Origin: Acidimicrobiaceae bacterium
GTDB lineage: Bacteria > Actinomycetota > Acidimicrobiia > Acidimicrobiales > Palsa-688
Length of the DNA: 7,010 bases
Direction: 5' to 3'
Assembly: GCA_030838025.1 (NCBI GenBank)
Contig: JAUTXM010000282.1
Location: 1-7,010, forward strand
Every line of letters begins with the position of its first letter. The first letter of the stretch is position 1. Made by a program: the position numbers and the translations under genes. Positions 1 to 5,639 of the stretch are shown in pieces. Below the pieces are notes generated by a model. That model saw only the letters and a list, made by a program, of their open reading frames with translations, was not told where the DNA came from and did not search any database.

Positions 1-965
1 CCCGGCGCCACGCCGAAGAAACCGGCCTCGGGGTTGATCGCCCGCAGCATCCCGTCGGGGCCGACCTTCATCCAGCAGATGTCGTCGCCGATCGTCTCGA
101 CCTTCCAGCCGGGCAACGTGGGCACCAGCATGGCCAGGTTGGTCTTGCCGCACGCCGAGGGGAAGGCGCCGGTGACGTAGCGGGTGTCACCGTCGGGTGA
201 GGTCAGCTTGAGGATCAGCATGTGCTCGGCCAGCCAGCCGTCGTCGCGGGCCATGACCGAGGCGATGCGCAGGGCGAAACACTTCTTGCCGAGCAGGGCG
301 TTGCCGCCGTAGCCCGAGCCGAACGACCAGATCTCGCGGGTCTCGGGGAAGTGCACGATGTATTTGTTGTCGGCGTTGCACGGCCAGGCCGAATCAGCCT
401 GGCCGGGCGCCAGCGGCGCTCCGAGCGAGTGCACGCAGGGAACGAAGTCGCCGTCGTCGCCCAGCACCTCCAAGGCGCCCCGGCCCATCCGGGTCATGAT
501 CCGCATGTTGACCGCCACGTATGCCGAGTCGCTGATCTCGACGCCGATGTGGGCGATCGGCGAACCCAGCGGCCCCATCGAGAACGGGACCACGTACATG
601 GTGCGGCCCTTCATCGACCCGGCGTAGAGGTCCCGAAGCGTGGCGCGCATCTCGGCGGGCTCGCGCCAGTTGTTGGTCGGCCCGGCATCAACCTCCAACC
701 GGGAGCAGATGTAGGTCCGGTCCTCGACCCGGGCCACGTCGGCCGGGTCGGAGGTGGCCCAGTAGCTGCTCGGCCGCTTGGCGTCGGACAGCCGGGTGAA
801 CGTGCCGCCGTCCACCAGGAGCTGGCACAACCGGTCGTACTCCTCGGCCGAGCCGTCGCACCATTCGATCCGGTCGGCAGCGCAGTGGGTGGCCCACTCC
901 TCCACCCACTGGATCAGCTTGGCGTTGTTGGTCGGAACGTCGTTGGTCGGGATGGTCGTGGTCAT
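1..965 (-). CDS. pckG: GTP-dependent phosphoenolpyruvate carboxykinase, N-terminal part (runs off the left edge)
   Basis: Cytosolic enzyme that converts oxaloacetate and GTP to PEP, CO2 and GDP, the entry to gluconeogenesis (reversible, so it can also be anaplerotic). The 321 complete codons present are about half of the usual ~600 residues. Visible family motifs in order: VARVE near residue 77, with the Arg that binds substrate; GRTMYVVPFSMGP at 120-132; the metal-binding lysine region LLGKKCFALRIAS at 224-236; AEHMLIL at 246-252, with the metal-ligand His; the P-loop FPSACGKTN at 268-276, with the reactive Cys typical of the GTP class; and the kinase-2 motif DDICWMK at 294-300. The C-terminal nucleotide-binding half lies outside the window. 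The start is ATG at 965, preceded by AAGGAGT at 978-972 with a 6-nt spacer. The upstream OB-fold gene ends 27 bp away on the same strand, so co-transcription is likely. No frame damage is seen. Confidence 0.97.
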   Translation of the reverse strand, partial: MTTTIPTNDVPTNNAKLIQWVEEWATHCAADRIEWCDGSAEEYDRLCQLLVDGGTFTRLSDAKRPSSYWATSDPADVARVEDRTYICSRLEVDAGPTNNWREPAEMRATLRDLYAGSMKGRTMYVVPFSMGPLGSPIAHIGVEISDSAYVAVNMRIMTRMGRGALEVLGDDGDFVPCVHSLGAPLAPGQADSAWPCNADNKYIVHFPETREIWSFGSGYGGNALLGKKCFALRIASVMARDDGWLAEHMLILKLTSPDGDTRYVTGAFPSACGKTNLAMLVPTLPGWKVETIGDDICWMKVGPDGMLRAINPEAGFFGVAP

Positions 966-992
966 GCGCTCACTCCTTGTGAATCGTTCAGC

Positions 993-1229
993 TCAGACCG
1001 GCGAGGGCGGCTCGGGTGGGGCTTTCATGTCGACTTCGGAGCCCAGCCGTAGATGATGGGCGTCGCCCGTGTCGTCCAGGTCGAAAACGACCCGCTGGCC
1101 TTGGCGGAGCATCCGGAAGATGGAACCCTCCAGGGCGGTGGGCGACAACTCGTACTCCGAGAAATCGGTGTCCCGCACCACACTACCGACCCCCGTCGTC
1201 GGGTCGTACGACTTGACTACGCCTTGCAT
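993..1229 (-). CDS. Small cold-shock-domain-like (OB-fold) protein, degenerate nucleic-acid-binding face
   Basis: A 78-residue protein whose first ~65 residues follow the plan of bacterial cold-shock proteins. GVVKSYDPTTG matches the first strand and turn (GxVKWFN..KG), GVGSVV takes the RNP-1 position (usually GFGFI), and GQRVVFDLDDTG matches the late GQxVxFxV strand. The aromatic residues that normally stack on single-stranded nucleic acid are mostly missing: KWFN is KSYD, GFGFI is GVGSV, and DVFVHF is replaced by EYELSP. The tail is proline-rich (PPEPPSP). The fold assignment is a pattern judgement; RNA or DNA binding is doubtful. The start is ATG at 1229, with no Shine-Dalgarno sequence close by, so a leaderless or very short-leader transcript is possible. 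It lies 27 bp upstream of pckG and diverges from thiL, so it may be the first gene of the pckG transcript. The function is not known to me. Confidence 0.8.
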   Translation of the reverse strand: MQGVVKSYDPTTGVGSVVRDTDFSEYELSPTALEGSIFRMLRQGQRVVFDLDDTGDAHHLRLGSEVDMKAPPEPPSPV

Positions 1230-1311
1230 CGCGTCGGCATTTTTACTGTCAGCCTGCTCCTGTTCAGATGCTGCGTACGCTCCCCAGTATGGACGCTACC
1301 GGAGCTACCCG
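1230..1311. promoter_or_regulatory. Divergent promoter region between the cold-shock-like gene and thiL
   Basis: This 82-bp gap separates two divergent genes and holds a rare A/T run (ATTTTTA, 1239-1245). On the minus strand, CTGAAC (1267-1262) and TAAAAA (1245-1240), 16 bp apart, could serve as -35 and -10, giving a very short leader before the ATG at 1229. On the plus strand, TTCAGA (1263-1268) and CAGTAT (1285-1290), also 16 bp apart, could drive thiL. TACGCT (1276-1281) is an alternative -10 that would give a leaderless transcript starting near the out-of-frame ATG at 1289. The matches are weak. The divergent geometry is stronger evidence than the motifs. Confidence 0.35.
1301..1304 (+). 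promoter_or_regulatory. Candidate ribosome binding site for the CTG start of thiL
   Basis: GGAG lies 7 nt before a CTG codon at 1312. From that codon the reading frame gives (M)SGEFAALARL, which lines up with the normal N-terminus of ThiL (GEFxLIARx). The site is the main sequence support for choosing this unusual start. A four-base match in GC-rich DNA can arise by chance. Confidence 0.4.
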
Positions 1312-2220
1312 CTGAGCGGCGAGTTCGCGGCGCTGGCCCGGCTGGCGAGCGGGCTCGGCCCCCTTGCCCCACCGGAGGTGGGCATCGGCGACGATGCCGC
1401 GGTCGTCGCAGCCCCCCCCGGCGGCTTCCTGGTGCTGGCGGCCGACGCCGTGGTCGCCGGGGTCCACGCCGACTTGAACCTGAGCGGCCTGGACGACCTG
1501 GGCTGGAAGGCGGTGGCGGTCAACGTCAGCGACATCGCGGCCATGGGGGGCTGCCCGGGCCACCTGCTGGTCACGGTGTGTGGTCCGCCCGACACCGACC
1601 TCGACCTCTTGTACCGGGGCATTGCCGAGGCGGCCGAGGCGTGGGAGTGCCCGGTAGTGGGCGGCGACCTGGCCAACGCCGCCGTCGTCGTGGTCAGCGT
1701 GGCGATCACCGGGTCGCTGACCGGGCCGCCGATCCTGCGCTCGGGCGCCCGAGCGGGCGACGGGATCTGGGTGACCGGGCCCCTCGGCCTGGCTGCGGCG
1801 GGGCTGCGGGTCTTGAAGGAGTTGGGAAAAGGGGCGACCGGGAGGGCGGCGGACGCCCATCGGCGCCCTCGGCCGTCGGTGCCGGACGGACTGGCGGCCC
1901 GGGCGGCAGGGGCCACGGCAATGATCGACATCTCCGATGGCTTGGCGGCCGACCTCGGCCACCTGGCCGACGCCTCGGGTGTGGGGCTGGAGGTGGACGT
2001 GGTTCCCATCGGCCCGGGCGCGACCGAGGGCGAGGCGCTGACCGGCGGTGAGGACTACGTACTGGCGTTCACCGCGGCGGATGACGACATGGTGTTGGCG
2101 GCGTTCTCCGGGCTCACCCCGCCCATCCGGATCGGGACCTGCCTCCCCGATCCGCGCGTGCGGCGCGTCCTCGGGAGGCCTTTTCCCAACGTTGGTGGCT
2201 GGGAACACCGCTGGGCATGA
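1312..2220 (+). CDS. thiL: Thiamine-monophosphate kinase ThiL
   Basis: Cytosolic kinase of the AIR-synthase (PurM) fold that phosphorylates thiamine monophosphate with ATP to give thiamine diphosphate, the active cofactor. Numbered from the chosen start, family motifs are: GEF at 3-5; GIGDDAAVV at 24-32, with metal-binding aspartates; DAVVAGVH at 45-52; KAVAVNVSDIAAMG at 66-79; GGD at 117-119; MIDISDGLAADL at 204-215; and GGEDY at 245-249. The 302-aa length is close to the usual 310-330. The usual DxLVEGVHF reads DAVVAGVHA here, losing the Glu and the final Phe. The frame has no ATG or GTG near the expected N-terminus. CTG at 1312 after GGAG fits best. In-frame TTG at 1213 and ATG at 1069 would overlap the divergent gene and add non-family sequence. 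A one-base deletion after an ATG at 1289 is the other explanation. The stop overlaps the thiD start (ATGA), so the two are translationally coupled. Confidence 0.93.
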   Translation: MSGEFAALARLASGLGPLAPPEVGIGDDAAVVAAPPGGFLVLAADAVVAGVHADLNLSGLDDLGWKAVAVNVSDIAAMGGCPGHLLVTVCGPPDTDLDLLYRGIAEAAEAWECPVVGGDLANAAVVVVSVAITGSLTGPPILRSGARAGDGIWVTGPLGLAAAGLRVLKELGKGATGRAADAHRRPRPSVPDGLAARAAGATAMIDISDGLAADLGHLADASGVGLEVDVVPIGPGATEGEALTGGEDYVLAFTAADDDMVLAAFSGLTPPIRIGTCLPDPRVRRVLGRPFPNVGGWEHRWA

Positions 2221-3056
2221 GCCGGCCGGTGGCGCTCACCGTCGCAGGCTCGGACTCGAGCGGTGGGGCCGGCGTCGTGGCCGATCTGAAGACCTTCGAG
2301 GCCCTCGGCGTGTGGGGCACCGTCGCCCTCACGGCGGTGACGGCGCAGAACAGCCTGGGCGTCGCCGCCATCCACCTGGTGCCGCCCGAGGTGATCCGGG
2401 CCCAGATCGCGGCCGTGGCGTCGGACGTGGCGGTGGGGGCGGCCAAGACGGGGATGCTGGGCTCCGCGGCGGGCGTGCGGGCGGTGGCCTCGGCGATCCG
2501 CGACGCCGGGATCGCCCTCGTGGTCGTGGACCCGGTGTCGCTGTCCAAGCACGGCGATGCGCTGCTGGCGGGCGACGCCCTCGAGGTGCTGCGGGCGGAG
2601 TTGCTGCCCCTCGCCACGGTCGTGACGCCGAACCTGCCGGAGGCGGCGGCCCTGGTCGGCTACCCGGTCGAGGATCGGGCCGCGATGATTGGGGCGGCCC
2701 AGGAGTTGCGCCGCTTCGGGGCCGAGGTTGTGCTGGTCACGGGCGGCCACCTGGCCGACGACCGGTCGTCGCCCGACCTGGTGTGCGGGCCCGACGGGCT
2801 GCTCTGGCTCGAAGGGCCCCGCCGGGTGACCGTTCATACCCACGGGACCGGATGTGTCCTGTCGGCTGCCATAACAGCCTTCCTGGCGCTCGGCCGGACC
2901 CCGCAGCAGGCGTGTGCCGACGGCAAGCGATTCGTGTCGCGGGCCATCGCCGCCGGTGGGCCGCTGGGCCGAGGCATCGGGCCTGTCGACCCCGGGACGG
3001 GCAGCGCGGCGCGCGACGAGGTGAGTGGCTACATGGGCGAGGGCGGGCGAACCTGA
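2217..3056 (+). CDS. thiD: Hydroxymethylpyrimidine/phosphomethylpyrimidine kinase ThiD
   Basis: Cytosolic ribokinase-fold enzyme that phosphorylates 4-amino-5-hydroxymethyl-2-methylpyrimidine and its monophosphate to HMP-diphosphate, the pyrimidine half of thiamine. Signature motifs: AGSDSSGGAGVVADLKTF at 10-27; VTAQNS at 41-46, with the Gln that contacts the pyrimidine; KTGMLGS at 77-83; DPVSLSKHG at 105-113 (family DPVMVAKSG, slightly divergent); VTPNLPEA at 136-143; VTGGH at 174-178; and the anion-hole/catalytic loop HGTGCVLSAAI at 209-219, with Cys213. At 279 aa it is near the usual 265-280, ending in a short polar tail. The ATG sits inside the thiL stop (ATGA), so translation is probably coupled. 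The neighbour makes the final cofactor, giving a two-gene thiamine operon. I see no TPP riboswitch upstream of the pair. Confidence 0.96.
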   Translation: MSRPVALTVAGSDSSGGAGVVADLKTFEALGVWGTVALTAVTAQNSLGVAAIHLVPPEVIRAQIAAVASDVAVGAAKTGMLGSAAGVRAVASAIRDAGIALVVVDPVSLSKHGDALLAGDALEVLRAELLPLATVVTPNLPEAAALVGYPVEDRAAMIGAAQELRRFGAEVVLVTGGHLADDRSSPDLVCGPDGLLWLEGPRRVTVHTHGTGCVLSAAITAFLALGRTPQQACADGKRFVSRAIAAGGPLGRGIGPVDPGTGSAARDEVSGYMGEGGRT

Positions 3057-3110
3057 AGGGAGCTGAACATGAGGCGTTGCGGGCTGGCCACGGCCGCCAC
3101 GGTCGAGGCT

Positions 3111-3135
3111 TCGGGGCTCAGGCTCGGGGCTCAGG
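3111..3135. repeat. Short tandem repeat (12-bp unit, 13-bp period) in the thiD / zinc-ribbon convergent gap
   Basis: TCGGGGCTCAGG occurs at 3111-3122 and again at 3124-3135, separated by one C. The second copy contains the TGA stop (minus strand, 3133-3131) and the last codon of the zinc-ribbon gene; the first copy lies just downstream of that stop. It looks like a recent small duplication. No function is proposed. Confidence 0.7.
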
Positions 3136-3433
3136 CGCCGTGGTCGAGGCGGCGGAGCTGGTCGAGGCAGTCGACGCGGTCGAAGTCGGCCAGGAACTCG
3201 GCCAGCTGGTCGGCGCCGAGCAGCTCCGGCTCCGGCGCGACCTCATGGACGCCCGCGGCCTGGAGGATATGGATGATCCCGGCCGGCACCTCCCGGCTGA
3301 CCTGCTCGTGGCAGCGGGGGCAGGCGAACAAGAATGACGACTGTCCCTGAGCTGTCCGGAGACCGAGATCATCGGTGGTGAGCACGACGTCGCCGCAGGT
3401 GGGGCACGTCGCCCGGACAAAGGAGTCGCTCAT
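3131..3433 (-). CDS. Small zinc-ribbon protein of unknown function
   Basis: A 100-aa protein with two CPxC knuckles, CPTC at residues 10-13 and CPRC at 38-41, spaced as in a zinc ribbon. The rest of the N-terminal half is short strands (GDVVLTTDDLGLR, SSFLFA). The C-terminal half looks helical and acidic, with GIIHILQAAGV near 58-68 and LLGADQLAEFLADF near 77-90. Similar CPxC...CPxC hypothetical proteins are, from general knowledge, common in actinobacteria, but I know no assigned function. DNA, RNA or protein binding are all possible. The start was set at ATG 3433 because CPxC ribbons of this type usually begin a few residues before FVRATCP. The 46 residues gained by extending to 3571 resemble no domain and run through the regulatory region. 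No clear Shine-Dalgarno sequence precedes it. It is divergent from the cobalamin/GAF/BldC gene, which makes a functional link plausible but unproven. Confidence 0.8.
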   Translation of the reverse strand: MSDSFVRATCPTCGDVVLTTDDLGLRTAQGQSSFLFACPRCHEQVSREVPAGIIHILQAAGVHEVAPEPELLGADQLAEFLADFDRVDCLDQLRRLDHGA

Positions 3434-3476
3434 GTAGGGATGGTCGGAACGTTGGCGCCGCAGGTGTAGCCCTTTC

Positions 3477-3504
3477 TCGACAATTGCCTCCGAATAGCGA
3501 CAAT
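3477..3504 (+). promoter_or_regulatory. Candidate promoter of the cobalamin/GAF/BldC gene
   Basis: TCGACA (3477-3482) matches the -35 consensus TTGACA at five of six positions. GACAAT (3499-3504), 16 bp further on, matches TATAAT at four of six. Transcription would begin near 3511, leaving a leader of about 95 nt before ATG 3606 or about 26 nt before GTG 3537. The pair sits in the most AT-rich part of the local sequence. This is motif reading only; no transcription data exist here. Confidence 0.4.
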
Positions 3505-3505
3505 T
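3478..3505 (+). repeat. Direct repeat CGACAATT x2 with a 20-bp period, possible operator
   Basis: CGACAATT occurs at 3478-3485 and 3498-3505. The starts are 20 bp apart, about two helical turns, so both copies would face the same side of the DNA. The first copy overlaps the candidate -35 and the second contains the candidate -10. BldC-family proteins are known to bind AT-rich direct repeats head-to-tail, and the gene downstream ends in a BldC-type domain, so an autoregulatory site is a reasonable inference. An imperfect inverted repeat (CTCCGAAT at 3488-3495, ATTCGGGG at 3513-3520) also covers the second copy. Confidence 0.45.
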
Positions 3506-3587
3506 TCCCTTCATTCGGGGGCCCGGTGGTCGCGCGGTGCTAAAGGTGGGGCAAAAGGGCGCCGAACCCAATCCCGAGCAGAAAAAA

Positions 3588-3594
3588 GGGGAGG
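3588..3594 (+). promoter_or_regulatory. Shine-Dalgarno-like GGGGAGG supporting the ATG start at 3606
   Basis: GGGGAGG lies 11 nt before ATG 3606, a little far but strong. The in-frame GTG at 3537 has no comparable site. Domain similarity also begins just after the ATG, so this site favours the shorter protein. Confidence 0.5.
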
Positions 3595-3605
3595 CATTAA
3601 AGCGT

Positions 3606-5624
3606 ATGGTCGCAGCTGTCCGGCCGAATCTGGCTGATCTCGAGACTTTGACGACCCATCTGGGCCGGTTGGATCACAGCGCCGCGCTGGCGCTGGTGGA
3701 CCGTGCACGATCCGATGGGGCCACGATCGACGGGATCATCACCGGGTTGCTGGCACCTGCGCTGGTCGAACTGGGTCGCCGCTGGGCGGCGGGCGAGGTG
3801 GGGGCGGCCGAAGCCCTTGCGGCCGCCGCCATCGCCCGCGCCGCCGTTCCGCGCGCTGCGGTGCCCGCGAGCTATGCGGAGCAGCGCAGCGTCGCCGTGT
3901 GCTGCCCCCCGGGCGAGCACCATGAGATTCCGGCCGAGATGGTCACCGAGCTGCTGCGGGCCGAGGGCTGCCCGGCGCAGCACATTGGCGCCGGCGTGAC
4001 GCCGAAACACCTCCCGGGCTTCCTGAGTCGCCAGCGTCCCGCGGCGCTGCTGATCAGCTGTACCTCGCCGTGCGGCCTGCCCGGTGCCGCCCGCTCCATC
4101 GAGGTCGCCCACGCCTACGGCGTCCCGGTCATCGTGGGCGGGGCGGCGTTCGGGCGCGACGCGCTACTCGCCCTCCGCCTGGGCGCGGCCGCCTGGGCGC
4201 CGTCGGCCCACCAGGTCGTCGGGATCGTGGAGTCTTGGATCTCCCGGGCGCCGCAGCTGGCGCCGGGGCGGGCCCTCACCGAGGAATACCTCATGTTCGA
4301 GGCGGGCCTGCCCGAGATCCGGGCGGGCGTCGTAATTGCCCTGCGGCGGATCGCGGGCGACTCCGACGACGATGATCCCGGCGGCGTGGCCGACACCCAG
4401 GACCGGCTGGAGCTGCTGCTGCGCCACCTCGGGGCGGCGCTGTTGGTCGACGACGGGCGGTTGTTCCTCGACTTCCTCTCGTGGCGGGCCGAGTACTACG
4501 CCCACCGCAACATCGGACCCGAGCGCCTGTCGAATGCCCTGACCGCGGTGTCGGCGTCACTTCCGAACGAGTTCGGCCGGGCGCGGCGCTTCGTGGACGA
4601 AGGCCGCCAGCACGTGGCCTGGATCGCCCAGTCGGGGAGTTCCGCCGGCGTCGCTCCTGGTGCCGTGACGCGCTACACACCGGCCGACGATCTTCCCGCC
4701 CGGCCCCCGTCGGGCCGGGTCCAGCCGTCGGTTCGCGAGGACGCCGGCCGGCCCCCGGTTGGCGCCCAGGATCCGGCTCGTGAGCTCGCTCGGGACCAAT
4801 CGGTCCGAGAACATTCGGGGCAGGATCAAACGCTGGCGCCGGTTCGCTCGCTGGGGACGACCCCGGAGCAGCCGGGCCGGGTGTTCGCCGACTTGTTGTT
4901 CGTCGCCGCCACCACCTGCCATGCCCCCTTCGCGCTGATCTCGGTCGCCCAGCCCGACGGCCGGTGGAGCACCTTGGGCCACGGCGTGGAGCGCAAGGAC
5001 CTTCTGACCGACGACCGGCTGTTCGCCGCCATCGGGCGCTGTGCCGAGCCGCTGGAACTGCGCGATCTGGGCCGCCACCCTGAGTTCGGCATGGGCCCCT
5101 TGGCTCGGGGACCGCTCGGTGTTCGCTTCGTTTACGGCGTTGCGCTGCGCAGCCGCCAGAACACCCTCCTCGGCGTGCTGTGCGTCCTCGACCGCCGGCC
5201 CCGGGAGTTGTCGGTGCGGGAGCGCCAGGCGTTGTCGGCCGTGTCCCGACAGGTCGCGGGACAACTGGCGATGTGGCGTCGCGCCAGCTCCGGTACCGGC
5301 GTGCCCGCCACGCCCATGGCGGCCCTGTCGGGTCCTGCGGCCGCGGTGGCGGAGCGGGCCGGGCGCCCGGGCATGGCGATGGCCACGGCGGAGTCAGACG
5401 GCGACCGGCCTCGGCTCCACCTGCATCGCGAGGGCGGTGACGAACTCCTGCGCAGCCATGAAGTGGCAGTGCTGTTCGATGTCACCGACCGGACGGTCAT
5501 CAACTGGGCGGCCGCGGGCAAGCTGCCGTCGATTCGCACCGCTGGCGGCCATCTCCGCTTCCGCGGTGAGGACGTGCTGGCACTGCTGGCGGGGCGCCCC
5601 GTTCGCGACGGGCGCAGCGCCTGA
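3606..5624 (+). CDS. Multi-domain putative regulator: cobalamin-binding module, helical domain, GAF domain, C-terminal BldC/MerR-type HTH
   Basis: A 672-aa soluble protein with no signal peptide or membrane segment. Order: a helical cap (about 5-82) ending in ELGRRWAAGEVG, like the bundle that precedes B12 domains in CarH and methionine synthase; a B12-binding Rossmann domain (about 95-211) with GEHHEIP at 103-109, its His106 aligning with the cobalt-ligand His of CarH-type GERHEIG, and VPVIVGGAAFG at 174-184; an unassigned helical domain (about 222-342); a Pro/Arg-rich, probably disordered linker (343-424); a GAF domain (about 425-559; FALISVAQPDGRW, GVRFVYGVALRS, LGVLCVLDRRPRELS); a second linker; and an HTH at 613-665 (SHEVAVLFDVTDRTVINWAA, then GKLPSIRTAGGHLRFR) very close to BldC. 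The layout suggests a one-component corrinoid-responsive transcription factor. CarH differs in carrying its MerR head at the N-terminus and lacking GAF. The retained Trp60 is not followed by the usual EH pair (AL here). The ligand, light response and targets are unknown. ATG 3606 was preferred to GTG 3537, which would give 695 aa. The gene converges on rpmB 15 bp away. Confidence 0.85.
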   Translation: MVAAVRPNLADLETLTTHLGRLDHSAALALVDRARSDGATIDGIITGLLAPALVELGRRWAAGEVGAAEALAAAAIARAAVPRAAVPASYAEQRSVAVCCPPGEHHEIPAEMVTELLRAEGCPAQHIGAGVTPKHLPGFLSRQRPAALLISCTSPCGLPGAARSIEVAHAYGVPVIVGGAAFGRDALLALRLGAAAWAPSAHQVVGIVESWISRAPQLAPGRALTEEYLMFEAGLPEIRAGVVIALRRIAGDSDDDDPGGVADTQDRLELLLRHLGAALLVDDGRLFLDFLSWRAEYYAHRNIGPERLSNALTAVSASLPNEFGRARRFVDEGRQHVAWIAQSGSSAGVAPGAVTRYTPADDLPARPPSGRVQPSVREDAGRPPVGAQDPARELARDQSVREHSGQDQTLAPVRSLGTTPEQPGRVFADLLFVAATTCHAPFALISVAQPDGRWSTLGHGVERKDLLTDDRLFAAIGRCAEPLELRDLGRHPEFGMGPLARGPLGVRFVYGVALRSRQNTLLGVLCVLDRRPRELSVRERQALSAVSRQVAGQLAMWRRASSGTGVPATPMAALSGPAAAVAERAGRPGMAMATAESDGDRPRLHLHREGGDELLRSHEVAVLFDVTDRTVINWAAAGKLPSIRTAGGHLRFRGEDVLALLAGRPVRDGRSA

Positions 5625-5639
5625 GGCAACGAGCTGGCG

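Noticed and set aside
222..1052. Long plus-strand open frame opposite pckG
   Set aside because: It is antisense to a clear pckG with all its motifs; its Arg/Gly/His-rich composition is typical of a shadow frame in GC-rich DNA.
1069..1311. N-terminal extension of thiL to the ATG at 1069
   Set aside because: The added 81 residues show no ThiL similarity and overlap the divergent cold-shock-like gene almost completely; ThiL similarity begins at GEF, just after 1312.
1412..1419. Run of eight C in thiL as a slippage or frameshift site
   Set aside because: ThiL motifs are in the same frame on both sides of the run, so no shift is needed or indicated.
3057..3130. Terminator or small RNA in the thiD / zinc-ribbon gap
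   Set aside because: Several short GC-rich inverted repeats are present but none is long or followed by a T-run.
3434..3571. 46-residue N-terminal extension of the zinc-ribbon protein
   Set aside because: It has no recognisable domain and runs through the promoter and direct-repeat region; the family-like sequence starts at FVRATCP after ATG 3433.
4789..4809. Hairpin CTCGGGACC / GGTCCGAG within the regulator gene
   Set aside because: It lies in the coding linker, has one bulge and no associated signal; probably a by-product of GC-rich, loosely constrained codons.
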